Shown here: piece by piece, positions 26,274 through 34,960 of the stretch
How the letters are laid out: each line of letters starts with the position of its first letter
Position numbering within the stretch: position 1 is the stretch's first letter
Origin: Lachnospiraceae bacterium
GTDB lineage: Bacteria > Bacillota > Clostridia > Lachnospirales > Lachnospiraceae
NCBI GenBank assembly: GCA_910575255.1
Contig: CAJTEM010000037.1
Span: 1 to 47,393, forward strand
Length of the DNA: 47,393 bases
Direction: 5' to 3'
Made by a program: the position numbers and the translations under genes
Notes under the pieces: generated by a model
What the model saw: only the letters and a program-made list of their open reading frames with translations
What the model was told of the DNA's origin: nothing
Database searches by the model: none

Positions 26274-27737
26274 TTAACGGACTTTAACATCTTTATTTCC
26301 CTCAGTTCCCGTTTTTAGATCCCTGGAACTTACATGAAGAACTCTGTTTTTATCAAAATCGAATGTAACCTCTATCTGCGGTATACCAGCACGAGCACTT
26401 TCAATACCTTTATGCTCATACTCGTCATAGTAAAAATCATTTGAGATATCCTCTGTGTCTTCTCCCTCATATATTTTAATTGATACAGACTGCTGATAAT
26501 CGCTAACAGTTGTAAAAGTATCACTCATTTCTACCGGATACTCTGTTCCTTTTGGAAGAATGATACTGAATCTATCATTGATTATTCTGATACCAAATCC
26601 ATGAGATAATATATTGGTTACCTTGATTACCTTATCTTTAATTAATGTCTTATCACCAGTAGCTTTAATAGCCGCACCTATCGCCACTAACTTGGATAAA
26701 TCCTTATCGGAATATGGTTTTTGATTAAATATTCTTTCAACAAGCGATCTCACTGCCAGTATATTTGATGAGCCTCCAACAAGAATAACCTTATCTATCT
26801 CGCTTGTAGAACACTCTGCATCACTAAGACATCTTTTAATAATGCTTTCTATTCTATCAAGTAATTCCTCACTACGATCCACAAATTCATCGCGCGTAAT
26901 CCTTAACTGGAAATTAATTGCTCCATTATCACGAGGAATTAAAGAAGGAACAATTATTTCCGTTTCCTCCATCGCAGACAACTCAACCTTTGCTTTTTCA
27001 CACTCAAACTGTAATTTACGCATAACTTGCTTATACTGTTTCTCTTCTAATCCAGATTTTTCCTGACTTGCCAAATTTACACCAGTATCTCTTCTAATCT
27101 GTCTTAAACACAGTTCAACTAAAGCAGTATCAAAATCGTCACCACCAAGTTTACGGTCTCCATCTACATTTATTGTCTTAAATTCGTTACCATTAATACT
27201 TAAAATTGAAACATCAAAGGTTCCGCCTCCTAGATCAATTACAAAGATTTTCTGGTTATCCTTTTCATCCATTCCATATGCAATAGATGCAGCCATAGGC
27301 TCTGGAAGAATTTCTATAACCTCAAGACCCGCTGCCTCAGCTGCTTTTTCAGTTTCGCGATACTGCTTTGACGTAAAGTATGCCGGAACAGTTATGACTG
27401 CTGCACACTTTTCTGCTCCATAGGTTTTTTTTACTTCCTTCACCACTTCTTTTAGAACATTTAGTGCCACTTCTGTCGGTGTGAATTTTCTATCTTGTAT
27501 TTCCCACACCTTGTCATCATCACCCATGTAAGTCTTTGACGACATAATTACATTCTCTGGATAAGTGATGGCTTTTTTCCTTGCCGAATCCCCTACCATT
27601 ATTTTTCCATCTCTGTAACACAAAACAGACGGCAATAGTTCTTTTCCTTTGAATTTAACAAAATCAAGACTATTATGAAATCTACAACACACTGTATTTG
27701 TTGTGCCAAGATCAATTCCAAGCGTTACTTTTTCCAT
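26274..27737 (-). CDS. Hsp70 (DnaK-like) without lid, fourth in the operon
   Basis: A 487-residue Hsp70. The nucleotide-binding domain is complete: phosphate-1 GIDLGTTN (7-14), AVITVPAYFTSKQ, connect motif EPMAASIAYG, phosphate-2 DLGGGTFD, and adenosine motif VILVGGSSN. A short beta substrate-binding domain follows (about 385-487). The alpha-helical lid of DnaK and its disordered tail are missing (DnaK is about 610-640 residues). It is the most DnaK-like of the four Hsp70s here. RBS AGGAGG lies 6 nt before ATG; it follows the helical orphan by 16 bp. Confidence 0.93.
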   Translation of the reverse strand: MEKVTLGIDLGTTNTVCCRFHNSLDFVKFKGKELLPSVLCYRDGKIMVGDSARKKAITYPENVIMSSKTYMGDDDKVWEIQDRKFTPTEVALNVLKEVVKEVKKTYGAEKCAAVITVPAYFTSKQYRETEKAAEAAGLEVIEILPEPMAASIAYGMDEKDNQKIFVIDLGGGTFDVSILSINGNEFKTINVDGDRKLGGDDFDTALVELCLRQIRRDTGVNLASQEKSGLEEKQYKQVMRKLQFECEKAKVELSAMEETEIIVPSLIPRDNGAINFQLRITRDEFVDRSEELLDRIESIIKRCLSDAECSTSEIDKVILVGGSSNILAVRSLVERIFNQKPYSDKDLSKLVAIGAAIKATGDKTLIKDKVIKVTNILSHGFGIRIINDRFSIILPKGTEYPVEMSDTFTTVSDYQQSVSIKIYEGEDTEDISNDFYYDEYEHKGIESARAGIPQIEVTFDFDKNRVLHVSSRDLKTGTEGNKDVKVR

Positions 27738-27753
27738 ATCCTATCCTCCTATG

Positions 27754-29175
27754 CTATTCCCATGCTTTCACTCTATCGAAATGATTTTCAAACATATAAT
27801 CTTTTATCGTAATTCCCTTAAGCTTATGCTCAACTACATTATCAACCCACATACTATCGAGAATATTATAAAAATCAGACGCCTTACCTAAAGAACGGAA
27901 TTTCTGTAACGACTGAGCCAAACGTTCACAAAGCCTAGTAAGTTCTCTATTTTCTCCCTTTTTCATACTATGCTCAAAAAGCCATGAATAAGTTTTTTCC
28001 ATTGTCTGTGAATATTCAGAACTTAATTGGCTAAATGAATCAAGGATACTTTGTTCAAATTCTGGTGATTTCATATTAATCCAATAATAAGCAATCTCTG
28101 TAGGCGGAACACCTTTTAATACATCCATAGAGATGTCAGCAAATGATAAATACTTTCTCTTATCTGTCTGCTTAATTAATGACATCAAGCCATCTATCTT
28201 AGCCTTTCTCTCTTCATAAAGAATTTCATTTAACTTTGTTGTTTCCCATACCTTCTTATCAATTTCACGCTTAATATGATTCTTTATGTAAGGTGACTCA
28301 TATACTTTGCAGATAGTATCAAACATTCTAGCTAATGAATCCTTATCCTTCTCTGTACAAAAGAGTTTGCGAATTACTCTTATATACTGTTTAAACTTTC
28401 TAGGGCTTGTTGCCTTAATCTGTCCTACTGCTTCATTAAATGCTTGTTCACCATATGAAGCATATGCATCTATCAATGCAAAGTTATATGTATCCTCGAC
28501 AGCCCTCTTTTCAATCGACGGAGCTTCCATTTCCTTGCAAAGAAACTTAAAGAATTCTTTCTTTTCCCCTTCATCAAGAATTTCCTTAAGCTTTACAAAT
28601 ACATTCCTTTTCAAAACACTAGGATAATTATTAAAAGCCTCTAAAATGAAACCTATCTTAAACTCTAATGTCATTGAGGCATCTTTGTGTTTAGTCTCAT
28701 CTATTATTAACTTAAACAATGTGGCTCTTTCTTCCTCATCAAATTTACGAATATCTTGTTTCCAATAATTGAGTCTCGCCATAGATGTAATACTCTTCAT
28801 ATAATAGAAAAAAAGCATATGTCTTAATTTCTTCTGCATATATACGTTATTTCCGAGCACATCCTCCATCATATAGGAGAGAGCTTTATAATTTGCATTT
28901 TCAAGAATTGGCCGTAATTCCTTTTTAAACTTTCTAATATCTTTAACATCAAGAACACCTGCGTTTCTCATAATGACTTTAACAATAATATCATTACTAA
29001 TACCTTTAGCCTTTGCCATATCAACTACCCCGCCATAGGCTTCATTGCAAAGGTTCTTTTTAATCTCATATTCATCCTGCTTTGAGATATAAAGATTTGC
29101 ATTCTTCTCAAATCTCTTATTAAGAGAAGCATTAATCTTTTGTAATGTGTCATTTAATAAGATTTGATCAACCAT
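27754..29175 (-). CDS. Helical protein of unknown function
   Basis: A 473-residue cytoplasmic protein predicted as almost wholly alpha-helical, rich in Lys/Glu, with no signal peptide and no motif I recognise. ATG at 29175 (MVDQILLND) is chosen because AGAAGGAGAAGG lies just upstream; the longer frame would begin inside the preceding Hsp70 gene. The repeated pattern of ~35-residue helical hairpins suggests an alpha-solenoid (HEAT or TPR-like) scaffold. It sits between two Hsp70 genes with gaps of 13 and 16 bp, so it may be a co-chaperone or adaptor in place of the missing J-domain protein. Confidence 0.65.
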   Translation of the reverse strand: MVDQILLNDTLQKINASLNKRFEKNANLYISKQDEYEIKKNLCNEAYGGVVDMAKAKGISNDIIVKVIMRNAGVLDVKDIRKFKKELRPILENANYKALSYMMEDVLGNNVYMQKKLRHMLFFYYMKSITSMARLNYWKQDIRKFDEEERATLFKLIIDETKHKDASMTLEFKIGFILEAFNNYPSVLKRNVFVKLKEILDEGEKKEFFKFLCKEMEAPSIEKRAVEDTYNFALIDAYASYGEQAFNEAVGQIKATSPRKFKQYIRVIRKLFCTEKDKDSLARMFDTICKVYESPYIKNHIKREIDKKVWETTKLNEILYEERKAKIDGLMSLIKQTDKRKYLSFADISMDVLKGVPPTEIAYYWINMKSPEFEQSILDSFSQLSSEYSQTMEKTYSWLFEHSMKKGENRELTRLCERLAQSLQKFRSLGKASDFYNILDSMWVDNVVEHKLKGITIKDYMFENHFDRVKAWE

Positions 29176-29188
29176 TGTCCTTCTCCTT

Positions 29189-30874
29189 CTAATTGATTTC
29201 AAACTCATCAATAACTGCTTTCTTTTTTAACAGTTCCTTACTCTCTTCTTGATTAATCTTTATCTCTTCTCCAAGTTCTTCTAGCGAAATAATAATTACA
29301 CCATTTTTGTCAATACTCCAGGTAAATGTAACCTCTTCACCCACTTCAAATCTTCTTGGTAAGTCCACGACTTTTCCTGCAATCGGAGTAAAATCTTCTG
29401 GAAAATTTGGATCTTGACCATTGAAAAGAAAAATTGGCAAATGCGTCATGTTCTTTTCTGGGATTGCATATGTAAACTTTCCTGTCTTCTTAACAGCAAT
29501 TTCACTCTTTGAGATTAGCTTTTCAAATCCACTATTTGTTCTTAAAAAAATATCTTCAGCGAGCCTATCGTCCAAGTTCATTTTTTTCAAATGAATATTA
29601 TCTGGAGAATAATTATATGCATCAATTGCAGCCCCTTTTGATACAGAAGTTGTTGTATCTACCGTGATAATTGGTACATCCTCACCAAAATACTCTTTTA
29701 ACGTACTTTCTACTGCATAAAAGTTTGACATCCCACCAGTTAAAATAATCAAGGAGATATCTTCCTTTTTCAAATTTTCCGCCGCATTAATACTCTCTTT
29801 TACAGGTCTTAAAATATTCTGTCTACCAGAATCTTTAAGTATTCCGGCATATACTTCCTCAAGTGTAACTTTATCCAAATTGATTCCCAGAACAAACTGT
29901 CCATTTATTACTTCAAACTCTGGCGTCATAACAATCCTGGCAAGTCTTCTTGGATTGTCTAAATGCTCTTTCAGTTTATTATTAAGATCAATTTTGTATT
30001 TCTCTGCTTGTGATACAATTCGTGCAATTATTTTGTTCTGATCTTCTATAGGTCTTGTGCTAATCTTTTCCGTTCGATTTTCAAACTCACTTAAAAAATA
30101 TGCACCTAGATACTGATCAAAATCATTACCGCCAAGGTTTTCTCTTTTTGATCTCGAAGCTATACTAACCTTCATACTCTCGTACTCATAGTTCTCTTCA
30201 TCTTCCTCAAGTTTTGCAATGCAAATATCAAGTGTGCCTCCTCCTATATCGTAGATCATAATATGTTTACCATTTAAATCCAAACTATTTTCCATCAGAC
30301 AGCCATCGCCATTATTGATAAAATACAGCAACGTTGCTGCCGGTTCATCGAGAATATGAAAATCGGTAAAACCTGCCATCTCTACTGCATCCCTTGTAGC
30401 CTGACGTTCATCAGAATTAAAGGCAGCCGGAACAGTTACTACCAGATGGTCGATTGGCTGGTCAAACTGCTCCTCTATAGATTTTTTCATCGTTTTAAGA
30501 AGCAGGGCTGAGCACTGTGTCATATCCAGTTGGAGACTACTATTCTCATCCTTTCCGGGAACAGTAATCATAGATTCTCCACCTATTCTTGTCTTTATTC
30601 CAGTAAAAGTATTCATAGGTTGATTACCAGTAGCATATATATTTTTAGCCCATTCACCTGTATATACTCTTTTTCCATTTTCATCTATCTTGCAATAAAA
30701 GTATGATGGAAGTGTATACTTGTCTCTTGTTAGATTAAAATCCTTATCATACTGCAAAATTGGTATGGATCTGAGATGTTCTATAGGCTGCCTTAGCCTT
30801 CTCTCATCAGTCTGAATGACAGATACCGTACTATTTGTTGTTCCTAGGTCTATTCCGACATATAATTGTGCCAT
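29189..30874 (-). CDS. Hsp70-like protein, third in the operon
   Basis: A 561-residue Hsp70 homologue. It has GIDLGTTN at 7-14, LVVTVPAAFNSDERQ, the connect motif DEPAATLLYFI, phosphate-2 DIGGGTLD and adenosine motif LTGGMSNFYAVES. The C-terminal third (about 440-561) is a divergent beta substrate-binding region ending in a Lys/Glu helix; there is no full DnaK lid. Compared with the fourth gene it has an extra loop near residues 25-50 (IEHLRSIPILQYDKDFNL). RBS AAGGAGGTG precedes the ATG. It is 31 bp after the GrpE-like gene. Confidence 0.9.
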   Translation of the reverse strand: MAQLYVGIDLGTTNSTVSVIQTDERRLRQPIEHLRSIPILQYDKDFNLTRDKYTLPSYFYCKIDENGKRVYTGEWAKNIYATGNQPMNTFTGIKTRIGGESMITVPGKDENSSLQLDMTQCSALLLKTMKKSIEEQFDQPIDHLVVTVPAAFNSDERQATRDAVEMAGFTDFHILDEPAATLLYFINNGDGCLMENSLDLNGKHIMIYDIGGGTLDICIAKLEEDEENYEYESMKVSIASRSKRENLGGNDFDQYLGAYFLSEFENRTEKISTRPIEDQNKIIARIVSQAEKYKIDLNNKLKEHLDNPRRLARIVMTPEFEVINGQFVLGINLDKVTLEEVYAGILKDSGRQNILRPVKESINAAENLKKEDISLIILTGGMSNFYAVESTLKEYFGEDVPIITVDTTTSVSKGAAIDAYNYSPDNIHLKKMNLDDRLAEDIFLRTNSGFEKLISKSEIAVKKTGKFTYAIPEKNMTHLPIFLFNGQDPNFPEDFTPIAGKVVDLPRRFEVGEEVTFTWSIDKNGVIIISLEELGEEIKINQEESKELLKKKAVIDEFEIN

Positions 30875-30905
30875 TTACACAACACCTCCTTGTTTCTATT
30901 CCAAA

Positions 30906-32615
30906 TTAGATCTGAGCCTTTGCATTTTCATCAAAGCTCTTTTTAGAAGTTTTCTGTTCAACGGCTACTGTTTCCTCGCTAGCTTCCTGATTTACTTCTG
31001 ATTTAGGTTCATCAAACGTTGTTTTTCTCTGCTTCTCACCTGTCTGAACAGGAAAATCTCCGTCCTGTTTTTCCTCCTCTGTAACTTTAGAGAATTTGGC
31101 TGCACTAATTATCTCCCCATGAAATGAAAGACCAGTTCCCACAACTCTATACTTGCCTGCCCCTTCAAGTCCCGAATAGGTAGCCATCATCTTTTCAATA
31201 TCTTCATCGGAAAAATCTATTTCCTTACCCTTTTCGTAAAATCCATCTCCGTCGATTACTACTCCAAGTTCTGTCAACATTGTCCAAATCACATGAACAT
31301 AGTTCTCTGTCGAATCTTTAATTGCTTTAACATCTTCATATTTTGAAAGTAGTTGCTTAACCACCTGCAGTTTACCTTCTTCTATACCTTCCTGACGAGC
31401 CGTCTCAATTCTCTGAGCCATTACCTTCTGCTCATTTTCGTTACTATCCGCCTGATTTTTGAAAGTTTCACGTTTACGAACCAAATCTCTGGCAGCATAT
31501 CCAAGCTGTTCTGTTATCTTCTGAGAATAACGTACCAAATTGATAATATCCTCTTCTTCTGCATTTACAGGAGGAATCTCCATACTAATATTAAGTCCCT
31601 TATCTCTAAGCAAATTAGCTATCTCGTCCAGCTGATCAAGTCTCGTCAAATTTCCTTCAATGCCTTCGACAGACTCTACCAGATCACCCATATTTTTATC
31701 CATTGTCTTAACCCTAGATAAGATCTGATTCTGTGATTCACTTATGCTTCTTTCAATATCATTCACCTTTCGAGAATTTTGAGCAATAATATTAGTTAAT
31801 TCATCAATATTTCTTCCTTGTTCCTGAACAGCTCCTTTAAAGTCCGACCTGAGAGCCTCATCATTTTTCGCAATTGTTTCCAAAATATCCTCAACAGCAC
31901 TGATTATATCCTGATTAATCTGCTCTCCTAACTTATCTACAGCAGATACAATCTTTCTTGTATCACTATTGCTATCATCTTTTGTCTTACCATTAGATGT
32001 TTCTGTTTTTTTCTCATCAGCATTCCCCTTCTCAGATGACATATCTGAACCGGAATTGCCTTCAACAATCTGCGTTGTTTTTAAATTCAAACTTTCTTGT
32101 GAAATATTTTCCCGCTGCGATTCACTTTGTACATCAGTAGTTTTGTTCTCAACACCTCTTCCACTCTTTATCTTTTTTGCCTCAATAATTGCTTCAGCGC
32201 CTAACTGAAGCAATTTCGCCTTTGCATCCTCGCGAATCTTCTTCTTCGCTGCCTTTTTATCAGACTCTTTTTTAGTACGCATTTCCGATGAAAGATCAGG
32301 TACTTCAACCCTCAATGCTGGATCACTAACAATTTTCTTCGCATATTTATCTGTATTTTCCGGCCATTTTATGGGCGCACCTTCTTCAGTAATATTACTT
32401 ACAATAGGTTGCATATCCTTATCCAAGATTACATTTCTATTTTCACCTAAAGCAAGATACATATATTTCTTTCTAAATTTTGTTTCTGACATTGTCTCTA
32501 TCTCCTTCGCATTCATTTCGCTATCATCTGCTGTTTCAATAGCTTCACTCACAATCTGGCCTTTTGTGTCTTCTACTTTCACTTTCTTTTTTTTGTTGAA
32601 AGGAAAAATCCCCAT
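30906..32615 (-). CDS. Long coiled-coil protein with GrpE-like C-terminal region
   Basis: A 569-residue, very charged protein. It opens with MGIFPFNKKKK, followed by low-complexity Lys/Glu sequence, a predicted coiled coil at about 215-300 (IDELTNIIAQNSRKVNDIER) and a second helical segment at about 350-430. The stretch at about 415-505 (VIWTMLTELGVVIDGDGF, then AGKYRVVGTGLSFHGEIISA) resembles the helix-plus-beta end of GrpE, the nucleotide exchange factor of Hsp70. The similarity is weak and is my inference. Flanked by Hsp70 genes, it is the natural candidate to release ADP from one or more of them. Confidence 0.6.
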   Translation of the reverse strand: MGIFPFNKKKKVKVEDTKGQIVSEAIETADDSEMNAKEIETMSETKFRKKYMYLALGENRNVILDKDMQPIVSNITEEGAPIKWPENTDKYAKKIVSDPALRVEVPDLSSEMRTKKESDKKAAKKKIREDAKAKLLQLGAEAIIEAKKIKSGRGVENKTTDVQSESQRENISQESLNLKTTQIVEGNSGSDMSSEKGNADEKKTETSNGKTKDDSNSDTRKIVSAVDKLGEQINQDIISAVEDILETIAKNDEALRSDFKGAVQEQGRNIDELTNIIAQNSRKVNDIERSISESQNQILSRVKTMDKNMGDLVESVEGIEGNLTRLDQLDEIANLLRDKGLNISMEIPPVNAEEEDIINLVRYSQKITEQLGYAARDLVRKRETFKNQADSNENEQKVMAQRIETARQEGIEEGKLQVVKQLLSKYEDVKAIKDSTENYVHVIWTMLTELGVVIDGDGFYEKGKEIDFSDEDIEKMMATYSGLEGAGKYRVVGTGLSFHGEIISAAKFSKVTEEEKQDGDFPVQTGEKQRKTTFDEPKSEVNQEASEETVAVEQKTSKKSFDENAKAQI

Positions 32616-32629
32616 ATTTTCGTTTCTCC

Positions 32630-34117
32630 TTATTCAAGAATTCCATCATAGCATTCACCATTGCTATATACTTTATATGCAACCATTCCTGACTCATCTG
32701 TACCAAGAGCAATTTCAATCTTTTTATCATCTCCCAATACCAAATGCGAAACTGGTATCTTACCAATATAGAAACACTTCTTGATATCTCTTGAGTTTCC
32801 CTGATACACTTCGATATCACGATTATCCTTATTCTCTGCAAGAGCATAGGATCTTGGCTCTGAAAAATTGCCATATCTTTCGTTCTTTTCAATCAATTTA
32901 TCAAAATTTGCGCCTACTCTCACGCCAATTGAATAGCTCAACTTCTGAATAATTTTTATATTATTGCGGTTCTGTGCTTTCATGCCGCAATAAACCCCTG
33001 CACCATAACCAACCATTTTATTGATTTCAATGCCTTCACAGGCTTCAGGTTCTCGACCGAAGATATTCTCTAAAGCTTTCCTAACCATCTGAAGATTACT
33101 TGAGCCCCCAACTAAGAGTACCCTGTCTATATCATCCGGTTCTAATCCCTTGTCTCCACAATTCCAAAGAGCATCATTTACTGAATCCCTTATTTTCTCT
33201 AAGACTCTCTCTCCTCGAAGCCAATTTTCTATTTCTTCACCGCTTACTGTAGCTGAAACATGTATTCCACTGATATTATCATCCACATCTTCTTCTTCAT
33301 CTTCATCCCAGTAAAGCGATTCTTCTTTCATCTGAACTACTCTTGCATTCAAATCACTTTGAAATTTTAGTCTCTGTTCAGTATCACTAATTTCACTTAC
33401 ATTAATACCTGCTTTTCCAGCTACTTTTGTAAACAAAATATCATCTATAACCTGTCCCCCAAAATCTCTAATACCTTCTGTATTAAGAACCTCTATAGAT
33501 ACCCTTCCATCTGGGGATTTCTCGTATGCAAAAACAGTAATATCTAAAGTTCCACCGCCAAAATCAAATACCATGATTTTCTCACTGTGTCCCATAGTTG
33601 AATTCTTTTGGAATATTCCATAGCTTATTGCAGCAGCTACAGGTTCCTCAATCAAATCTAGCACATTTAGTCCTGCTCTTTCAGCTGATCTTCTTATTTT
33701 CAGTCTTTCTTTATTTCCATATGCATACGGTACGCTAATGACAACACCATCTATATCAGCACCACCATTGTTTGCTGACACCTTCTCTTTGATATAAGTG
33801 AATATGTCTGTGGCAACATCAACAGGGGAATACTTTGTGCTTAAAGCTGGTATTGTATATTCCCAATTATCTTCTACCAGTCTTCTCTTCACACCAATTA
33901 CACCATTTCTAGGATCGATAGAAGCACGTCTTACTGCTGCCTTTCCAACAAGTTTATCTCCATTTTGGCAATAGTAGATAGCATTAGGAAACACTTCATC
34001 TCCTGTATAAATTGTTGGATCCAAGTTTGGAACAGCCTTAATTGATCCATCACTCTCATTCCATCTAGTGACATAATTAGTACTTGTACCAAAATCTATT
34101 CCTAAATATATAGCCAT
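32630..34117 (-). CDS. Hsp70-like protein, second in the operon
   Basis: A 495-residue Hsp70 homologue. ATG at 34117 is used because its A overlaps the stop of the preceding gene (TGATG) and GGAGGAG lies about 9 nt upstream; the longer frame would start with TTG. Motifs: GIDFGTSTN (6-14), VVISVPYAYGNKERLKIR, connect EEPVAAAISYG, phosphate-2 DFGGGTLD and adenosine LLVGGSSN. The C-terminal ~90 residues are a short beta region; the lid is absent. An acidic loop (DEDEEEDVDDN, about 272-282) is unusual for Hsp70. Confidence 0.9.
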   Translation of the reverse strand: MAIYLGIDFGTSTNYVTRWNESDGSIKAVPNLDPTIYTGDEVFPNAIYYCQNGDKLVGKAAVRRASIDPRNGVIGVKRRLVEDNWEYTIPALSTKYSPVDVATDIFTYIKEKVSANNGGADIDGVVISVPYAYGNKERLKIRRSAERAGLNVLDLIEEPVAAAISYGIFQKNSTMGHSEKIMVFDFGGGTLDITVFAYEKSPDGRVSIEVLNTEGIRDFGGQVIDDILFTKVAGKAGINVSEISDTEQRLKFQSDLNARVVQMKEESLYWDEDEEEDVDDNISGIHVSATVSGEEIENWLRGERVLEKIRDSVNDALWNCGDKGLEPDDIDRVLLVGGSSNLQMVRKALENIFGREPEACEGIEINKMVGYGAGVYCGMKAQNRNNIKIIQKLSYSIGVRVGANFDKLIEKNERYGNFSEPRSYALAENKDNRDIEVYQGNSRDIKKCFYIGKIPVSHLVLGDDKKIEIALGTDESGMVAYKVYSNGECYDGILE

Positions 34118-34911
34118 CAATCTTTTCTCCTCCAAATTCTTGCCTGTCCATCAATAATTTTTACTCCATCAGCGAACAAATAAGGATATCTACGTATCTC
34201 ATCAATGGCATCAAACTTATTAAAATCATCTGTAAAATTCTCTGACGAATCAGTTGTCGGTTCCATATACTCTGGCTCGATTCTATCTCCAATTGCAACC
34301 GACTTTGTATACACTCCATTCGTAGCTAGGAAATTATTAACCTCTTTAATCACCATTTCGTATATCGGTCCCGAATTATTGTTAATACGTTCATACAACG
34401 CGTCAAATAGAACAGATATGATATAATTAGCAATCATTTCTCCGAACAACTGCTGCAGTTCGTCTCGAATTTCATTGACAGTAGATAACTCCTTAAACTT
34501 TGCTGCACGTCTCTTTTTCTGGGTGTTATACACATTCAGGCATTTTTCGATTGCGCCCGCATAACTCTCAAGACTGTTCTTGCTCTCGTCATCAAGATCT
34601 GTATTTCTGTCAAGCAGGTCATCCATACTATCAAGCAGGTCATTGAGTCTATCTTCAAAACAGCTCAATATATCTCTTACATCATCATATCCATTACAAG
34701 TTGCATAGATTGGCTCCGCTGTTTTTTCAATATAAAATGAAGTAATAGCTCCAGCAGCAGCTTCTTTTGTTTCGCATTTCTTTGTACTAATCCACTCAGG
34801 AACAATAACTTTTAACTCACTTTGAAAAAATTTTCTGACCCCAACCAGGAGATTCTTAGTCTCCTGGTGTTCATATTCCTTACTGGTATCAAACATTATT
34901 TCATTTGTCAC
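34117..34911 (-). CDS. Helical protein of unknown function
   Basis: A 264-residue protein starting with GTG (GGGAGGGG 6 nt upstream). It is largely helical, with an amphipathic central part rich in Asp/Asn/Leu (LNDLLDSMDDLLDRNTDLDD) that looks like a coiled coil. No domain is recognised. It ends inside the start codon of the next Hsp70 gene, so its amount is probably tied to that Hsp70 by coupled translation. It may be a partner or regulator specific to it. Confidence 0.65.
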   Translation of the reverse strand: MTNEIMFDTSKEYEHQETKNLLVGVRKFFQSELKVIVPEWISTKKCETKEAAAGAITSFYIEKTAEPIYATCNGYDDVRDILSCFEDRLNDLLDSMDDLLDRNTDLDDESKNSLESYAGAIEKCLNVYNTQKKRRAAKFKELSTVNEIRDELQQLFGEMIANYIISVLFDALYERINNNSGPIYEMVIKEVNNFLATNGVYTKSVAIGDRIEPEYMEPTTDSSENFTDDFNKFDAIDEIRRYPYLFADGVKIIDGQARIWRRKD

Positions 34912-34960
34912 GTATATCCCCTCCCTAACTCTCTAAAAATCCCTTGCAGGTTCAATCACT

